64,000 bases of DNA from Sinorhizobium medicae (GTDB lineage: Bacteria; Pseudomonadota; Alphaproteobacteria; Rhizobiales; Rhizobiaceae). Below, in pieces: positions 17,086-27,475 of this stretch. Below the pieces are notes generated by a model, which had not been told where the DNA came from, did not search any database, and saw only the letters and a program-made list of their open reading frames with translations. The stretch is taken from the NCBI RefSeq assembly GCF_007827695.1, contig NZ_VITA01000013.1:62001-126000 (forward strand). The letters are read 5' to 3'. The translations under genes were made by a program, and so were the position numbers. Within the stretch, counting starts at the first letter, position 1. The number at the start of each line of letters is the position of its first letter.

Positions 17086-18275
17086 GCGACGAAAGCCATC
17101 ACAACGGCAAGAATGAAATCATCATCGTCCGGCGTTCCGCAGGTAGCCACGAAGGCCATCACGGCGGCGGATGGAAGATCGCATATGCCGATTTCATGAC
17201 GGCAATGATGGCCTTCTTCCTGGTTATGTGGCTGATCAACGCCGCGAATGAGGAGACCAAGGCGGCGATCGCCGCCTATTTCAATCCGGTGCAGCTGACC
17301 GATCAAAAGCCGGCGGAAAAAGGGTTGAAGGATCCGGCCAAGGATGCGCAGGGCGAAAAGACGCAGCAACGCTCCAAGGTCGACGGCGACCAGACGAAGT
17401 CGGGCGGCTCGGCAAAGTCCGGCGATCAGCTGACGGCGACTTCGGGCGAAGAGACCAAATATTCTGACGCCGACTTCTTCGAAAATCCCTATTCGGTCCT
17501 GTCGGAGATCGCCCGCGAAGTAGGCCACGAAGCGAATATCAGCGTCAAGGGCGACGGCGGTGCCGCCGAGTCGGGTCCTTCGACGGGCGCCGCCGGGGGC
17601 GAAGCCTATCGTGACCCCTTCGACCCGGACTTCTGGACCAAGCAGGTGGAAGTGAAGGACGCCGGCAACACGGTCGAGAGCGACGTGGCGATTGCGGCGA
17701 ATGCGGCCGCCGAAGAGAAGTTCGTGCCCGAAGAAACATCCGCAAAAGCTTTACAGAACCAGGCGAATGCTGAGGACCGCACCGAGAACGAAGCGGCGGC
17801 CGAAGACCGGCAGCAGGAGGCGGAAGCCTTGAAAGCCGAGATCGAAAGGGAGCTCGGCGGCGAGGCCGGGCGGCTTCTCGAAGGCCTGGTGGTGGCGCCG
17901 GCCGAGGGCGGCCTGCTGGTGACGATCAGCGAGCAGACGGACGCGCCGATGTTCGCAGTCGGATCCGCCGTTCCGCAAAAGGAGCTGGTGCTTGCGATGG
18001 AGAAAATCGGCAGGCTGCTCGCGCAGCGCCCTGGCGCCGTAGCCGTCCGCGGCCATACCGACGGACGGCCGTTCAAGGACGGAACCTATGACAATTGGCG
18101 CCTTTCCGCAGCACGCGCCCAGAGTGCCTATTACATGCTGGTCCGCGGCGGCTTGAAGGAAGAGCGCGTGAAACAGATCAGCGGCTTTGCCGACCGGCGG
18201 CTCCAGGTGCCGAACGATCCTTACGCGCCCGCCAACCGCAGGATTGAAATCCTGCTGCAATCGGGCCAGGGCTGA
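17082..18275 (+). CDS. motB: Flagellar motor stator protein MotB
   Basis: MotB anchors the stator to peptidoglycan and carries the proton-binding aspartate. I chose ATG at 17082 because it overlaps the upstream stop (ATGA) and gives the classic N-terminus: a basic segment, then WKIAYADFMTAMMAFFLVMW with the channel Asp37 in the single membrane helix. A long low-complexity linker (about 65-285, rich in Lys, Glu and Ala) makes it much longer (397 residues) than enterobacterial MotB. The OmpA-like peptidoglycan-binding domain follows (VRGHTDGRPF, PNDPYAPANRRIEILL). Confidence 0.96.
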   Translation: MSDESHHNGKNEIIIVRRSAGSHEGHHGGGWKIAYADFMTAMMAFFLVMWLINAANEETKAAIAAYFNPVQLTDQKPAEKGLKDPAKDAQGEKTQQRSKVDGDQTKSGGSAKSGDQLTATSGEETKYSDADFFENPYSVLSEIAREVGHEANISVKGDGGAAESGPSTGAAGGEAYRDPFDPDFWTKQVEVKDAGNTVESDVAIAANAAAEEKFVPEETSAKALQNQANAEDRTENEAAAEDRQQEAEALKAEIERELGGEAGRLLEGLVVAPAEGGLLVTISEQTDAPMFAVGSAVPQKELVLAMEKIGRLLAQRPGAVAVRGHTDGRPFKDGTYDNWRLSAARAQSAYYMLVRGGLKEERVKQISGFADRRLQVPNDPYAPANRRIEILLQSGQG

Positions 18276-18278
18276 AGA

Positions 18279-19580
18279 ATGCTGAAGCGGCTCGGCACCA
18301 TATTTGCGGCATCGGTCCTCGCCGTTCCCCTTGCGCTTGGCCCTGCCCGCGCCAGCGGGACGGAAGAGCTCGCGCCTTTCAAGATGATAAGGTCTCTGCA
18401 ATATGTGCAGGATTCGGTGGTGCTCGGTGACCACTCCGCGATCGAGATGCAGCGCTTCATGCTCGGCGCGATCGACGAACGGCTGAGAGCCGCCGATCCT
18501 TCCGCCTTTCGCGATCCGCGCAATGTCGACGCAGCTCTCGTCTATGTCATGAGTGGCGGTAATCCGGCGACCCTCGACCTTCTCGCCGACCGCGACATCG
18601 AGGGCAATTTCGATTCACGGGTGACCGACGCACTCAGGCAGTATCTGAACGGCAAGGGTCCTCTGATCGTCGAGAATCTCACCAAGGCCGCTCCGGAATA
18701 CAAGAACTCGCGTATCGGCCCGTATCTGTTCCTGATCCTCGGCAACGCCATGTCGCAGCAGGATCCGATCGAGGCGATGAAACATTACGATTGGGCACGC
18801 CTGACGGCACCGGGCACCATAATCGAGGAGGCTGCCCTTCGCCGTTCGGTTTCGCTGGCGGCGCAGGCGGGCCTTCCGGAGAAGGGCTTTCGCTATGCGC
18901 TGAACTACGCGCGCCGCTACCTGACATCACCCTATGCGAGCCAGTTTGCCGATGTCTTCGTCGAGCTGGCGGTCGCCCATTTCGACGAGTCGGCCGATGG
19001 GCGGGTCTCGGAGATACTCTCCTTCATGGACAGCGCCCGCCAGCGCGAGGTTTATCTGCGGGTGGCGCGCCGCGCGGCGATTGCCGGAAATCAGGCCCTG
19101 GCGCGTGTTGCTTCCAAGCGAGCTGAAGAGCTCGTGGGGGACGACGGCTCGCGCTCTCAGATGCTCGCGAGCTTCTACGAGGGGCTTGCCGCAGTCCCTT
19201 CGGCTGACGTCTTCTCCGCTGCCGAAGCGCTTGCCGCGATCCCGGACGACAAGCTGTCGCCGCGCGATCGCGCCTTGCGCGAAGCGGCCAGGGCGGTTGC
19301 CGATGCGGTGGTCCGCCCGCCAGCGATAGAAAGCCTGGCGCAAGCGCCCTTCCCTATAGCGGAAAGGCGGCCTGGGCAGGAAGACGGAGTGGCTGCGGAG
19401 GAAGACGGGAGTGGCATGAGTCCCTTCGGCCAGCCTGTCGAGGAGTCGCCCAGCAGGCCATCCGAGATGACGGCCGAAGCCGATGCCGCCTCAGGCGATC
19501 CGGCGATCGACGGCTTTCTTGCCAGCGGTCGTTCTAAAATCGAGGAGATCGATGCGCTGCTGAAGGGGGAAGGACAATGA
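18279..19580 (+). CDS. motC: Periplasmic motility protein MotC
   Basis: In S. meliloti MotC is a periplasmic protein needed for motor rotation, thought to interact with the periplasmic part of MotB. The 433-residue precursor has a signal peptide (MLKRLGTIFAASVLAVPLAL, cleaved near ARA-S about 25). A long helical repeat-like body follows, with TPR-like segments such as KGFRYALNYARRYLTSPYAS, and an acidic, disordered C-terminus (about 360-410). It starts 4 bases after motB, and its stop overlaps the fliK start. Its chaperone MotE is encoded at 7896. Confidence 0.9.
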   Translation: MLKRLGTIFAASVLAVPLALGPARASGTEELAPFKMIRSLQYVQDSVVLGDHSAIEMQRFMLGAIDERLRAADPSAFRDPRNVDAALVYVMSGGNPATLDLLADRDIEGNFDSRVTDALRQYLNGKGPLIVENLTKAAPEYKNSRIGPYLFLILGNAMSQQDPIEAMKHYDWARLTAPGTIIEEAALRRSVSLAAQAGLPEKGFRYALNYARRYLTSPYASQFADVFVELAVAHFDESADGRVSEILSFMDSARQREVYLRVARRAAIAGNQALARVASKRAEELVGDDGSRSQMLASFYEGLAAVPSADVFSAAEALAAIPDDKLSPRDRALREAARAVADAVVRPPAIESLAQAPFPIAERRPGQEDGVAAEEDGSGMSPFGQPVEESPSRPSEMTAEADAASGDPAIDGFLASGRSKIEEIDALLKGEGQ

Positions 19581-20992
19581 GACCTCTTGACGAGAGTTTG
19601 CGTGCGCCCGTCGCCAGCAGGCCGGCGCTTTCCCCGGGAAGTCGCGATCAGGCGGAGCCATCGCCCGGTGCCTTTGGCGAGGCGATCGCCGACGCGGGCC
19701 GTCGGAGGGCGCAGGGCCAGGGCGATTCGCAATCCCATGGCCTGCAACAGATCATAACTGCGAAAGACGGCCGGCCATCGGTTCAATCGACGGTGGACGG
19801 ATTTGGCGAGAACGATCCGGCGCCTCTGACGAATATCGCATCGCCGGACGGTGGTCTCGCGCCCCGACGCGCGAACACCACGCGGGACGTGGCGGTAAAA
19901 CCGTTGCCGCAAGACCCTCTCGCGGACACGCCGCGCCAGTCGTCGGAAGGGGAGGACGTCGCCGTGCCGGCGCATCGGGCGGCGGGTCGCGGACGCGATG
20001 CGGTGCGGACTTCGGCCGATGCCTCGGACGAAGCGTCGGGAGTGGCCGCAACGGCGGGTGGCAAAACCGGAGAGCCTGCCGGCGAAACCGTCTCCGATCT
20101 CCTGTCGATGCTCGCAGGTGCACCACCCGTTGCGGCTGCCGGTCCCCATCCGGAGGGTAAGACAAGGCCCGCCTCGGCCGCTCGCGATGGCGTGGACAGT
20201 CCGACGAGGACGGCCGATGGGCGGTCGCTCGAAACTGCCGACGGTGAGCATATGACGAACGGAGAGGTGACCGGCGAAAGCGAGCCGGACCGGCTTTTCC
20301 GCTTCGCCCGCGCCGACGGCAGGGGACAGGCCGTTTCGATGAGTGTTTCGCCAGATGGCGAGCGGGCGACCGTGGAGAACGGGCGATCGTCAGTCGGCTC
20401 AAGGGCGGAAGCTGTGACGGTTCTGGAGGCGCGCCGCTATCTCGGGCTTGCCGTGAACGAGAACGCCAGTTCCGTGACCAGCGCGATCGCCGGCGATAGC
20501 GGCTGGGCCGAGGCGCTGCAGTCCGGCTCTGCGATGCCGAAACCCGAAGCCTGGAGCCAGGCGGGCAAGACGCTCAACACGCTGAAGATCCAGATGCACC
20601 CGGTCGATCTCGGCATGGTGACGGCGACGCTGAGGCTGAAGGACGACGAGCTGCAGGTCGATCTGAAGGTGGAAACGGGCGAGGCCTTCCGCCAGTTGCG
20701 CGACGACCAGAGCGAAATGGTGAAAACCCTGCGGGCGCAAGGATTTACGGTCGATCAGGTGAACATCGTTTTCAATGGAGGCGGAGATAACACAAGCAAT
20801 GGCGGCGGACAGTCGCAGGCTCAGGCACAGTTTGGTCAGGAGGGGCGTGAGCGGGCAGGGGAAGAAGGAAGCCAGGGGCGCCAGCCACGCGACGGCGGTC
20901 GGGCGGCGGCGGAAAGGTGGGCGGGCAATGATGGAACGGACGATGTGCCTGATGCTGCCGGGCGTTCTCGTGCTGGCCACGTCTACATGTAG
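19577..20992 (+). CDS. fliK: Flagellar hook-length control protein FliK (formerly MotD)
   Basis: FliK measures hook length and switches export specificity. The 471-residue protein has a long, low-complexity N-terminal two thirds (Asp, Gly, Ala and Arg rich) and the conserved FliK C-terminal domain at about 335-400 (KIQMHPVDLGMVTATLRLKD, ELQVDLKVETGEAFRQLRDD, LRAQGFTVDQVNIVF). A Gln/Gly-rich tail follows. In S. meliloti this gene was first named motD and later recognised as fliK. The start overlaps motC by 4 bases, and the 3' end overlaps the next gene by 65 bases in another frame. Confidence 0.88.
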   Translation: MRPLDESLRAPVASRPALSPGSRDQAEPSPGAFGEAIADAGRRRAQGQGDSQSHGLQQIITAKDGRPSVQSTVDGFGENDPAPLTNIASPDGGLAPRRANTTRDVAVKPLPQDPLADTPRQSSEGEDVAVPAHRAAGRGRDAVRTSADASDEASGVAATAGGKTGEPAGETVSDLLSMLAGAPPVAAAGPHPEGKTRPASAARDGVDSPTRTADGRSLETADGEHMTNGEVTGESEPDRLFRFARADGRGQAVSMSVSPDGERATVENGRSSVGSRAEAVTVLEARRYLGLAVNENASSVTSAIAGDSGWAEALQSGSAMPKPEAWSQAGKTLNTLKIQMHPVDLGMVTATLRLKDDELQVDLKVETGEAFRQLRDDQSEMVKTLRAQGFTVDQVNIVFNGGGDNTSNGGGQSQAQAQFGQEGRERAGEEGSQGRQPRDGGRAAAERWAGNDGTDDVPDAAGRSRAGHVYM

Positions 20993-21494
20993 CGCCTTTG
21001 CGAGTGCGGGGGTCTGTGAGCGCGAGATCGCGTCCGCCGCCGCCAAATACGGCGTTCCGACAGGGATACTCTATTCCGTCGGATTGACCGAGACGGGGCG
21101 CAAAGGGTCCCTGCAGCCCTATGCGATGAACATCGAAGGCAAGGCCTTTTTCGGAGCCAGTGCCGAGGATGTTCTCACGCGTTTCGGGGTCGCGCGCGCC
21201 GAGGGCGCCAAGCTCATTGATCTCGGCTGCATGCAGATCAATTATCACTTCCACGGCGAGCATTTCAGCTCCCCGGCGGAGATGCTCGATCCGCGCAAGA
21301 ACGTCGAATATGCGGCACGTTTTCTGTCCGACCTCCACGCCAGGCACGAGACCTGGACGATGGCCGTCGCCCGCTATCATGCCGGACCGAATAACGATCC
21401 GGCGCAGAAGAAATATGTCTGCCGCGTCATCGCAAACCTCGTCGCAACCGGCTATGGCAAGTGGACGCCGAACGCGCAGAGCTTTTGTCAATAA
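20928..21494 (+). CDS. Secreted lytic transglycosylase-like protein of the mot operon
   Basis: A 188-residue precursor with a signal peptide (MCLMLPGVLVLATSTCSAFA region). The SLT-like fold shows Glu in YSVGLTETGRKGSLQPYAMN (catalytic-Glu position), then GCMQINYHFHGEHFSSPAEM and WTMAVARYHAGPNNDPAQKK, which are motifs of soluble lytic transglycosylases. I chose ATG at 20928 because AAAGGTGG precedes it and the signal peptide then starts properly; a start at 20775 would add a basic non-signal extension. It probably opens peptidoglycan for the rod, complementing the FlgJ-like protein at 31237, which lacks a muramidase domain. Confidence 0.82.
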   Translation: MMERTMCLMLPGVLVLATSTCSAFASAGVCEREIASAAAKYGVPTGILYSVGLTETGRKGSLQPYAMNIEGKAFFGASAEDVLTRFGVARAEGAKLIDLGCMQINYHFHGEHFSSPAEMLDPRKNVEYAARFLSDLHARHETWTMAVARYHAGPNNDPAQKKYVCRVIANLVATGYGKWTPNAQSFCQ

Positions 21495-21658
21495 TCAATC
21501 CCAGATTGCAGAACAGAGGGCAAAGCCGCATTGTGGCGACAATGCGGACAGAATGTGATCGCAAGCGATTTCATCGCGCGGCGTTAACTTTTCAACATCA
21601 TGTTTGTGCCATGGTTAACAGCTACATACTAGATATAGACCAAATCGGCAGGCAAATC

Positions 21659-21674
21659 TTAATCAACTATTAAA
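21659..21674 (+). promoter_or_regulatory. CtrA-like box upstream of rem
   Basis: TTAA-N7-TTAAA is close to the CtrA consensus and lies about 90 bases before the rem start, inside a 271-base gap that is unusually AT-rich for this genome. The assignment is an inference. Confidence 0.35.
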
Positions 21675-21718
21675 ATCACCCATTAATTTCCTCTAGTTGT
21701 TCCTGAATCGCGGGATTC

Positions 21719-21741
21719 GTACCTCTGTACCAACGAGGTAC
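21719..21741 (+). promoter_or_regulatory. Inverted repeat in the rem leader
   Basis: GTACCTC at 21719 and GAGGTAC at 21735 form a perfect 7-bp inverted repeat with a 9-base spacer, 24 bases before the rem ATG. The ribosome-binding site GGAGG is at 21755-21759. It could be an operator, for example for VisNR or MucR, which control rem in S. meliloti, or a leader hairpin affecting translation. Confidence 0.4.
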
Positions 21742-21765
21742 CCATACTGATTCGGAGGCTGACGA

Positions 21766-22437
21766 ATGATCGTGGTGGTTGATGAAAGAGCGCTTGTAAA
21801 GGACGGCTATGCGTCCCTATTCGGCCGCGAGGGCATTCCCTCGTCGGGCTTCGATCCCAAGGAGTTCGGCGAATGGGTCAGCACCGCTGCCGATTCCGAC
21901 ATAGATGCTGTAGAAGCTTTCCTGATAGGGCAAGGCGATAGCGCTTTGAGCCTTCCGCGCGCGATCCGCGACCGCTCCCGGGCGCCGGTTATAGCCATGA
22001 GCGACACGCCGTCGCTGGAGAACACGCTAGCCCTCTTCGACTGCGGCGTCGATGACGTGGTCCGCAAGCCGGTGCATCCGCGGGAAATCCTCGCCCGCGT
22101 CGCGGCGATCCGCCGGCGTTTGACGGCCATCGCCAATTTCACGGACATCGGGCCGATCCGCGTTTTCGCCGACGGGCGTGATCCGGAGATCAACGGCGAA
22201 GTCTTCGCGCTTCCCCGCCGCGAGCGGCGCATTCTCGAATATCTCGTCGCCAATCGCGGCCGCCGTGTTTCCAAGGCGCAGATTTTCAACGCGATCTACG
22301 GGATCTTCGACGAGGATGTCGAAGAGAATGTCGTCGAAAGCCACATCAGCAAGCTGCGCAAGAAACTGCGCAAAAAGCTCGGCTTCGACCCGATCGATTC
22401 CAAACGTTTCCTTGGCTACTGCATCGACTGGAACTGA
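21766..22437 (+). CDS. rem: Orphan OmpR-type motility activator Rem
   Basis: In S. meliloti Rem activates class III motility and chemotaxis genes during exponential growth. The 223-residue protein has a receiver-like N-terminal domain and an OmpR-type winged helix from about residue 130 ([20 protein letters not shown], then [20 protein letters not shown]). The receiver keeps the acidic pair (D6, E7) and the conserved Lys101. The phosphoacceptor position, aligned with OmpR, is Phe52 ([10 protein letters not shown]), so control by phosphorylation looks unlikely. No kinase gene is adjacent. It lies between the mot operon and the hook genes. Confidence 0.93.
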   Translation: MIVVVDERALVKDGYASLFGREGIPSSGFDPKEFGEWVSTAADSDIDAVEAFLIGQGDSALSLPRAIRDRSRAPVIAMSDTPSLENTLALFDCGVDDVVRKPVHPREILARVAAIRRRLTAIANFTDIGPIRVFADGRDPEINGEVFALPRRERRILEYLVANRGRRVSKAQIFNAIYGIFDEDVEENVVESHISKLRKKLRKKLGFDPIDSKRFLGYCIDWN

Positions 22438-22526
22438 GCCCGCGCCGGACAGGCAGGGCGGACCAAGACAGGTTCACGCAAGGCCCGGCTTCTAGTGTCG
22501 CCGCAACAAGGAAATGAGGATCCGAT

Positions 22527-23735
22527 ATGAGTCTCTACGGTACCATGAGAACGGGCGTGTCCGGCATGAACGCCCAGTCGAACCGGCTCAGCACAGTCGC
22601 CGAGAACATCGCCAACGCCAATACCACCGGCTACAAGCGGGCGTCGACGGAATTCTCATCGATGATCCTGCCGTCGGGCAACGGCGCTTACAATTCCGGC
22701 GGCGTACAGACGGAGGTGCGCTACAGTATTTCCCAGCAGGGCGCGACGACCTTCACCACCTCGGCGAGCGACCTCGCCATCGACGGCGGCGGCTTCTTCA
22801 TCGTCGAAGGCGCAAACGGCCAGGAATATCTGACCCGCGCCGGCTCCTTCGTTCCGGACAGTGAGGGCAATCTGGTCAACGCCGCCGGCTTCACGCTGAT
22901 GGGCTACGAATACGAGGCTGGCGTCGATCCGACCGTGGTCGTCAACGGTTTCGACGGGCTGACGAGGGTCAATCTCGCTTCCAAAGGCCTCATCGCAGCG
23001 GGGTCGACCACCGGCTCCATGGGCGCGAACCTGCCTTCGGGCGCAGCGGTCGGCGACATTTCTACAACTTCGCTCGTCGTCTATGACAGCCAGGGCAATA
23101 CCCGCATCCTGGACTTCAACTACGAAAAGACCGCTGCGAACGCCTGGTCGGTCGAAGTCGTCGACCGGACCTCGTCGACGGTTCTCGGTACGCAAACGTT
23201 GAATTTCAACGCGGATGGTTCCCTCACAGCGACGCCAGCCACCTTGACGACGTCCGCGATGGCAAGCCTTCCCGGTACGGGTGCAAACCTTTCGGCGCTG
23301 ACCATCGACCTGACGAAGACGACCCAGCTTGGCTACGCCTTCAACGCCGACGGCGGCTCGATCGACGGCAATGCGCCAAGCAAGGTTGCCGGCTACCAGA
23401 TCGACTCCGACGGTATCGTCTATGTCAAATACGAGAACGGCAAACTCGATCCGCGCTATCGCATCGCTCTCGCCAACGTCCAGAGCCCGGACAAGCTGAA
23501 GCCTGAATCGGGCAACGTCTATTCGCAGGGCGTCGATTCCGGTGTCATCATCACCGGTTTCGCCGGATCGGGCGATTTTGGTGAAATCCTCTCCGGCGCT
23601 CTCGAAAGCTCCAATGTCGACATTGCCGAGGAACTGACGGCGATGATCGAGTCGCAGCGCAACTACACGGCAAACTCCAAGGTCTTCCAGACCGGCTCGG
23701 AGCTGCTCGAAGTGCTCGTGAATCTGAAGCGCTAA
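22527..23735 (+). CDS. flgE: Flagellar hook protein FlgE
   Basis: FlgE polymerises into the hook. The 402-residue protein starts MSLYGTMRTGVSGMNAQSNR, has the rod/hook motif [20 protein letters not shown] (about 25-44) and ends with the axial helix (ESSNVDIAEELTAMIESQRN, then LLEVLVNLKR). It opens the hook-filament junction operon downstream of rem, 89 bases after the rem stop. Confidence 0.97.
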   Translation: MSLYGTMRTGVSGMNAQSNRLSTVAENIANANTTGYKRASTEFSSMILPSGNGAYNSGGVQTEVRYSISQQGATTFTTSASDLAIDGGGFFIVEGANGQEYLTRAGSFVPDSEGNLVNAAGFTLMGYEYEAGVDPTVVVNGFDGLTRVNLASKGLIAAGSTTGSMGANLPSGAAVGDISTTSLVVYDSQGNTRILDFNYEKTAANAWSVEVVDRTSSTVLGTQTLNFNADGSLTATPATLTTSAMASLPGTGANLSALTIDLTKTTQLGYAFNADGGSIDGNAPSKVAGYQIDSDGIVYVKYENGKLDPRYRIALANVQSPDKLKPESGNVYSQGVDSGVIITGFAGSGDFGEILSGALESSNVDIAEELTAMIESQRNYTANSKVFQTGSELLEVLVNLKR

Positions 23736-23757
23736 TCTCCAGGAAAACGGTCCCGGC

Positions 23758-25176
23758 ATGTCGTTGTCTTCTGCAATTGCCATCGCGCAATCCGCGTTCA
23801 GCACCACGGCGCAACAAACCGCCACGGTCTCGAAGAACATTGCCAATTCGGGCAATGCGGATTACTCGCGCCGCATGGCCATGCTCGGGACCACCCCTGG
23901 CGGCGCCCAGATCGTATCGATCTATCGGGCGCAGAATGAAGCGCTTCTCAAGCAGAACCTGATCAGCATTTCGCAGTCCTCCGCGCAGAGCAGTCTCCTG
24001 TCCGGACTGGAGATCATGAAATCCGCCCTCGGCGGGAATGATTACGAGTCGGCGCCATCCACCTATCTTTCGGCCTTCCGCAACAGTCTGCAGACCTTCG
24101 CGTCGACGCCCGGCAATGCGACGATCGCGGCCACGGTCGTGTCGGATGCCTCGGATCTTGCCAATTCCATCAGCAGAACCTCGGCCGCTGTTCAGGACCT
24201 TCGTCTCGACACGGACAAGAAAATCGCTGAGGATGTCGCCAATCTGAACCGCCTTCTCGCGCAGTTCGAAACGGCGAACAATGCCGTCAGACAGGCGACG
24301 GCAGCGGGGACGGACGCGACCGCAGCACTCGACGACCGCGACAGGATCCTCAAGCAGGTATCGGAGCTCGTCGGCATCTCGACCGTCACACGGGCGAACA
24401 ACGACACCGTCATCTATACCGCAGGCGGCACCGTTCTGTTCGAGACTCTCCCGAGAGAGGTCACCTTTGCGCCGAAGAGCGCTTACGATGCCACCGTCAC
24501 CGGCAACGGCATATTCATCGACGGGGTGCCGCTCGCGGCCGGCAACGGCGCCGACACCAATGCTCAAGGGAAGCTCGCCGGTCTGCTTCAGCTGCGCGAC
24601 GATATCGCTCCGACCTTCCAAACGCAGCTCGACGAGATGGCCAGGGGCCTGGTCAGCCTGTTCCAGGAAGGCGGCCTGCCCGGGCTCTTCACGTGGTCCG
24701 GCGGCAACGTGCCCGCTGCGGGCGCCGTGGAAGCAGGGATCGCCGCGTACCTTTCGGTCAATCCTGCGGCGAAATCCAATCCCTTCCTCCTGCGCGATGG
24801 CGGTTTCAACGGCATCGTTTCGAACCCGGGCAACAATGCCGGCTTTACGGACCTGCTCGACAGCTTCGTCGCAGCCATGGACGGCGACATGGCATTCGAC
24901 TCTGCGGCCGGGCTCGATGGCACGAGCTCGATCATGGAGTTCGCGGCTTCGTCCGTCGGCTGGTTCGAGCAGATACGCAGCGGCGCCTCCACCGCCGACG
25001 ACAACAAGGCGGCGCTCCTGGCGCGAACGCAGGAGGCACTCGGCAGCGTGACCGGCGTGAGCATCGACGAGGAACTTTCGCTGCTTCTCGATCTGGAGCA
25101 GTCCTACAAGGCCTCGGCCAAGTTGATCAGCACAGTCGACGCCATGATGGCGTCGCTTCTGGAAGCCGTGAGGTAA
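23758..25176 (+). CDS. flgK: Hook-filament junction protein FlgK (HAP1)
   Basis: FlgK is the first hook-associated protein. The 472-residue protein has the N-terminal axial motif (SKNIANSGNADYSRRMAMLG, about 25-44), a coiled region (TDKKIAEDVANLNRLLAQFE) and the C-terminal segment SIDEELSLLLDLEQSYKASA, typical of FlgK. It follows flgE by 22 bases and is followed by flgL after 2 bases. No fliD or fliS gene is visible, as expected for rhizobia. Confidence 0.95.
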   Translation: MSLSSAIAIAQSAFSTTAQQTATVSKNIANSGNADYSRRMAMLGTTPGGAQIVSIYRAQNEALLKQNLISISQSSAQSSLLSGLEIMKSALGGNDYESAPSTYLSAFRNSLQTFASTPGNATIAATVVSDASDLANSISRTSAAVQDLRLDTDKKIAEDVANLNRLLAQFETANNAVRQATAAGTDATAALDDRDRILKQVSELVGISTVTRANNDTVIYTAGGTVLFETLPREVTFAPKSAYDATVTGNGIFIDGVPLAAGNGADTNAQGKLAGLLQLRDDIAPTFQTQLDEMARGLVSLFQEGGLPGLFTWSGGNVPAAGAVEAGIAAYLSVNPAAKSNPFLLRDGGFNGIVSNPGNNAGFTDLLDSFVAAMDGDMAFDSAAGLDGTSSIMEFAASSVGWFEQIRSGASTADDNKAALLARTQEALGSVTGVSIDEELSLLLDLEQSYKASAKLISTVDAMMASLLEAVR

Positions 25177-25178
25177 TC

Positions 25179-26231
25179 ATGAAGACATCCTTCGTTTCTA
25201 ACCTGGCCGTGCAGAACGCCATGCGCCTGACCATTCAGCAGGGGCAGGCGGAACTGCTGAAGCTCCAGACGGAGGTGACGACCGGCCGTCATGCTGATGT
25301 AGGGCTGGCGCTCGGTTCCTCGACGGCGCGTTCCGTCAGCCTGCAGCGCGAGCTGGCGCGGCTCGGCACCCTCGTTGATACCAATTCCGTCGTTACCCAG
25401 CGGCTTGCGGCGTCGCAATCGGCCCTCGCCGCGATGGCCGAAGCGGCCCAGCAGGTGCGCAACACCCTTGTCACCTTCAAGGGTAACGATGCAGCCGATC
25501 AGCTCGCCATCCAGAACACTGAAATACAGAGCGCCATATCGGCCTTCTCGTCGGCGGCGAACCTGTCATTCAACGGAGAATTTCTCTTCGCCGGCATCAA
25601 CACCGACGTAAGGCCGTTTAACGATTACAGTGCTGCCGGCTCGACGGCGAAGACGACCTTCGACAACGCGCTGGCCACCTACATGTCGGCGAACGGCATC
25701 GCCTCCATGAGCGACTTCACCAAGGCGCAGATGGAGGACTTCATCACCAACACGCTCGAGCCGCTCTATGCCAGCGACGCGCAATGGGCCGCCGATTGGT
25801 CAGATGCCTCGAGCCAGAACATGACGAGCCGCATCAGCACGACGGAGGTGGTTCAAAGCTCCGCCAATGCCACGACGGAAGGCTTCCGGAAATTCGCTCT
25901 CGCCAGCGTGATCGCGCTGGAACTGATGGACGAAAACGTAAGCTCCGAGGTTCGGGCCTATATCGGGGAGGCGGCGCTCGGCTATGTCGAACAGGCCAAC
26001 ACGCAGATCACCGCGGAGCGCAGCACCCTGGGTATTTCGGAGGCGCGCGTGAAGAAGGCGAACACCTCCCTCCAGGCCCAGATCAAGCTGATCAAAACAC
26101 ACATCACCGACCTCGAAGGCGTCGACACCTACGAGGCCTCGACGCGGATGAACACACTGCTGACGCAGGTAGAGACCTCCTACACTCTGACGTCGCGGAT
26201 CCAGCGGTTGAGTTTGATAGACTTCCTCTGA
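25179..26231 (+). CDS. flgL: Hook-filament junction protein FlgL (HAP3)
   Basis: FlgL joins FlgK to the flagellin filament. I chose ATG at 25179, 2 bases after the flgK stop, because it gives the flagellin-like N-terminus MKTSFVSNLAVQNAMRLTIQ. The frame extends upstream only as an overlap with flgK. The 350-residue product contains the LSFNGEFLFAGINTDVRPFN motif (about 128-147) and a C-terminal coil ending LTSRIQRLSLIDFL. Residues such as FLFAG are typical of FlgL. Confidence 0.94.
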   Translation: MKTSFVSNLAVQNAMRLTIQQGQAELLKLQTEVTTGRHADVGLALGSSTARSVSLQRELARLGTLVDTNSVVTQRLAASQSALAAMAEAAQQVRNTLVTFKGNDAADQLAIQNTEIQSAISAFSSAANLSFNGEFLFAGINTDVRPFNDYSAAGSTAKTTFDNALATYMSANGIASMSDFTKAQMEDFITNTLEPLYASDAQWAADWSDASSQNMTSRISTTEVVQSSANATTEGFRKFALASVIALELMDENVSSEVRAYIGEAALGYVEQANTQITAERSTLGISEARVKKANTSLQAQIKLIKTHITDLEGVDTYEASTRMNTLLTQVETSYTLTSRIQRLSLIDFL

Positions 26232-26234
26232 TGA

Positions 26235-27469
<1,235 letters not shown>

Positions 27470-27475
27470 GTTCCC

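Noticed and set aside
20775-20927. Longer N-terminus for the lytic transglycosylase, starting at 20775
   Set aside because: It would put a basic extension before the signal peptide and increase the overlap with fliK; the start at 20928 has a better ribosome-binding site.
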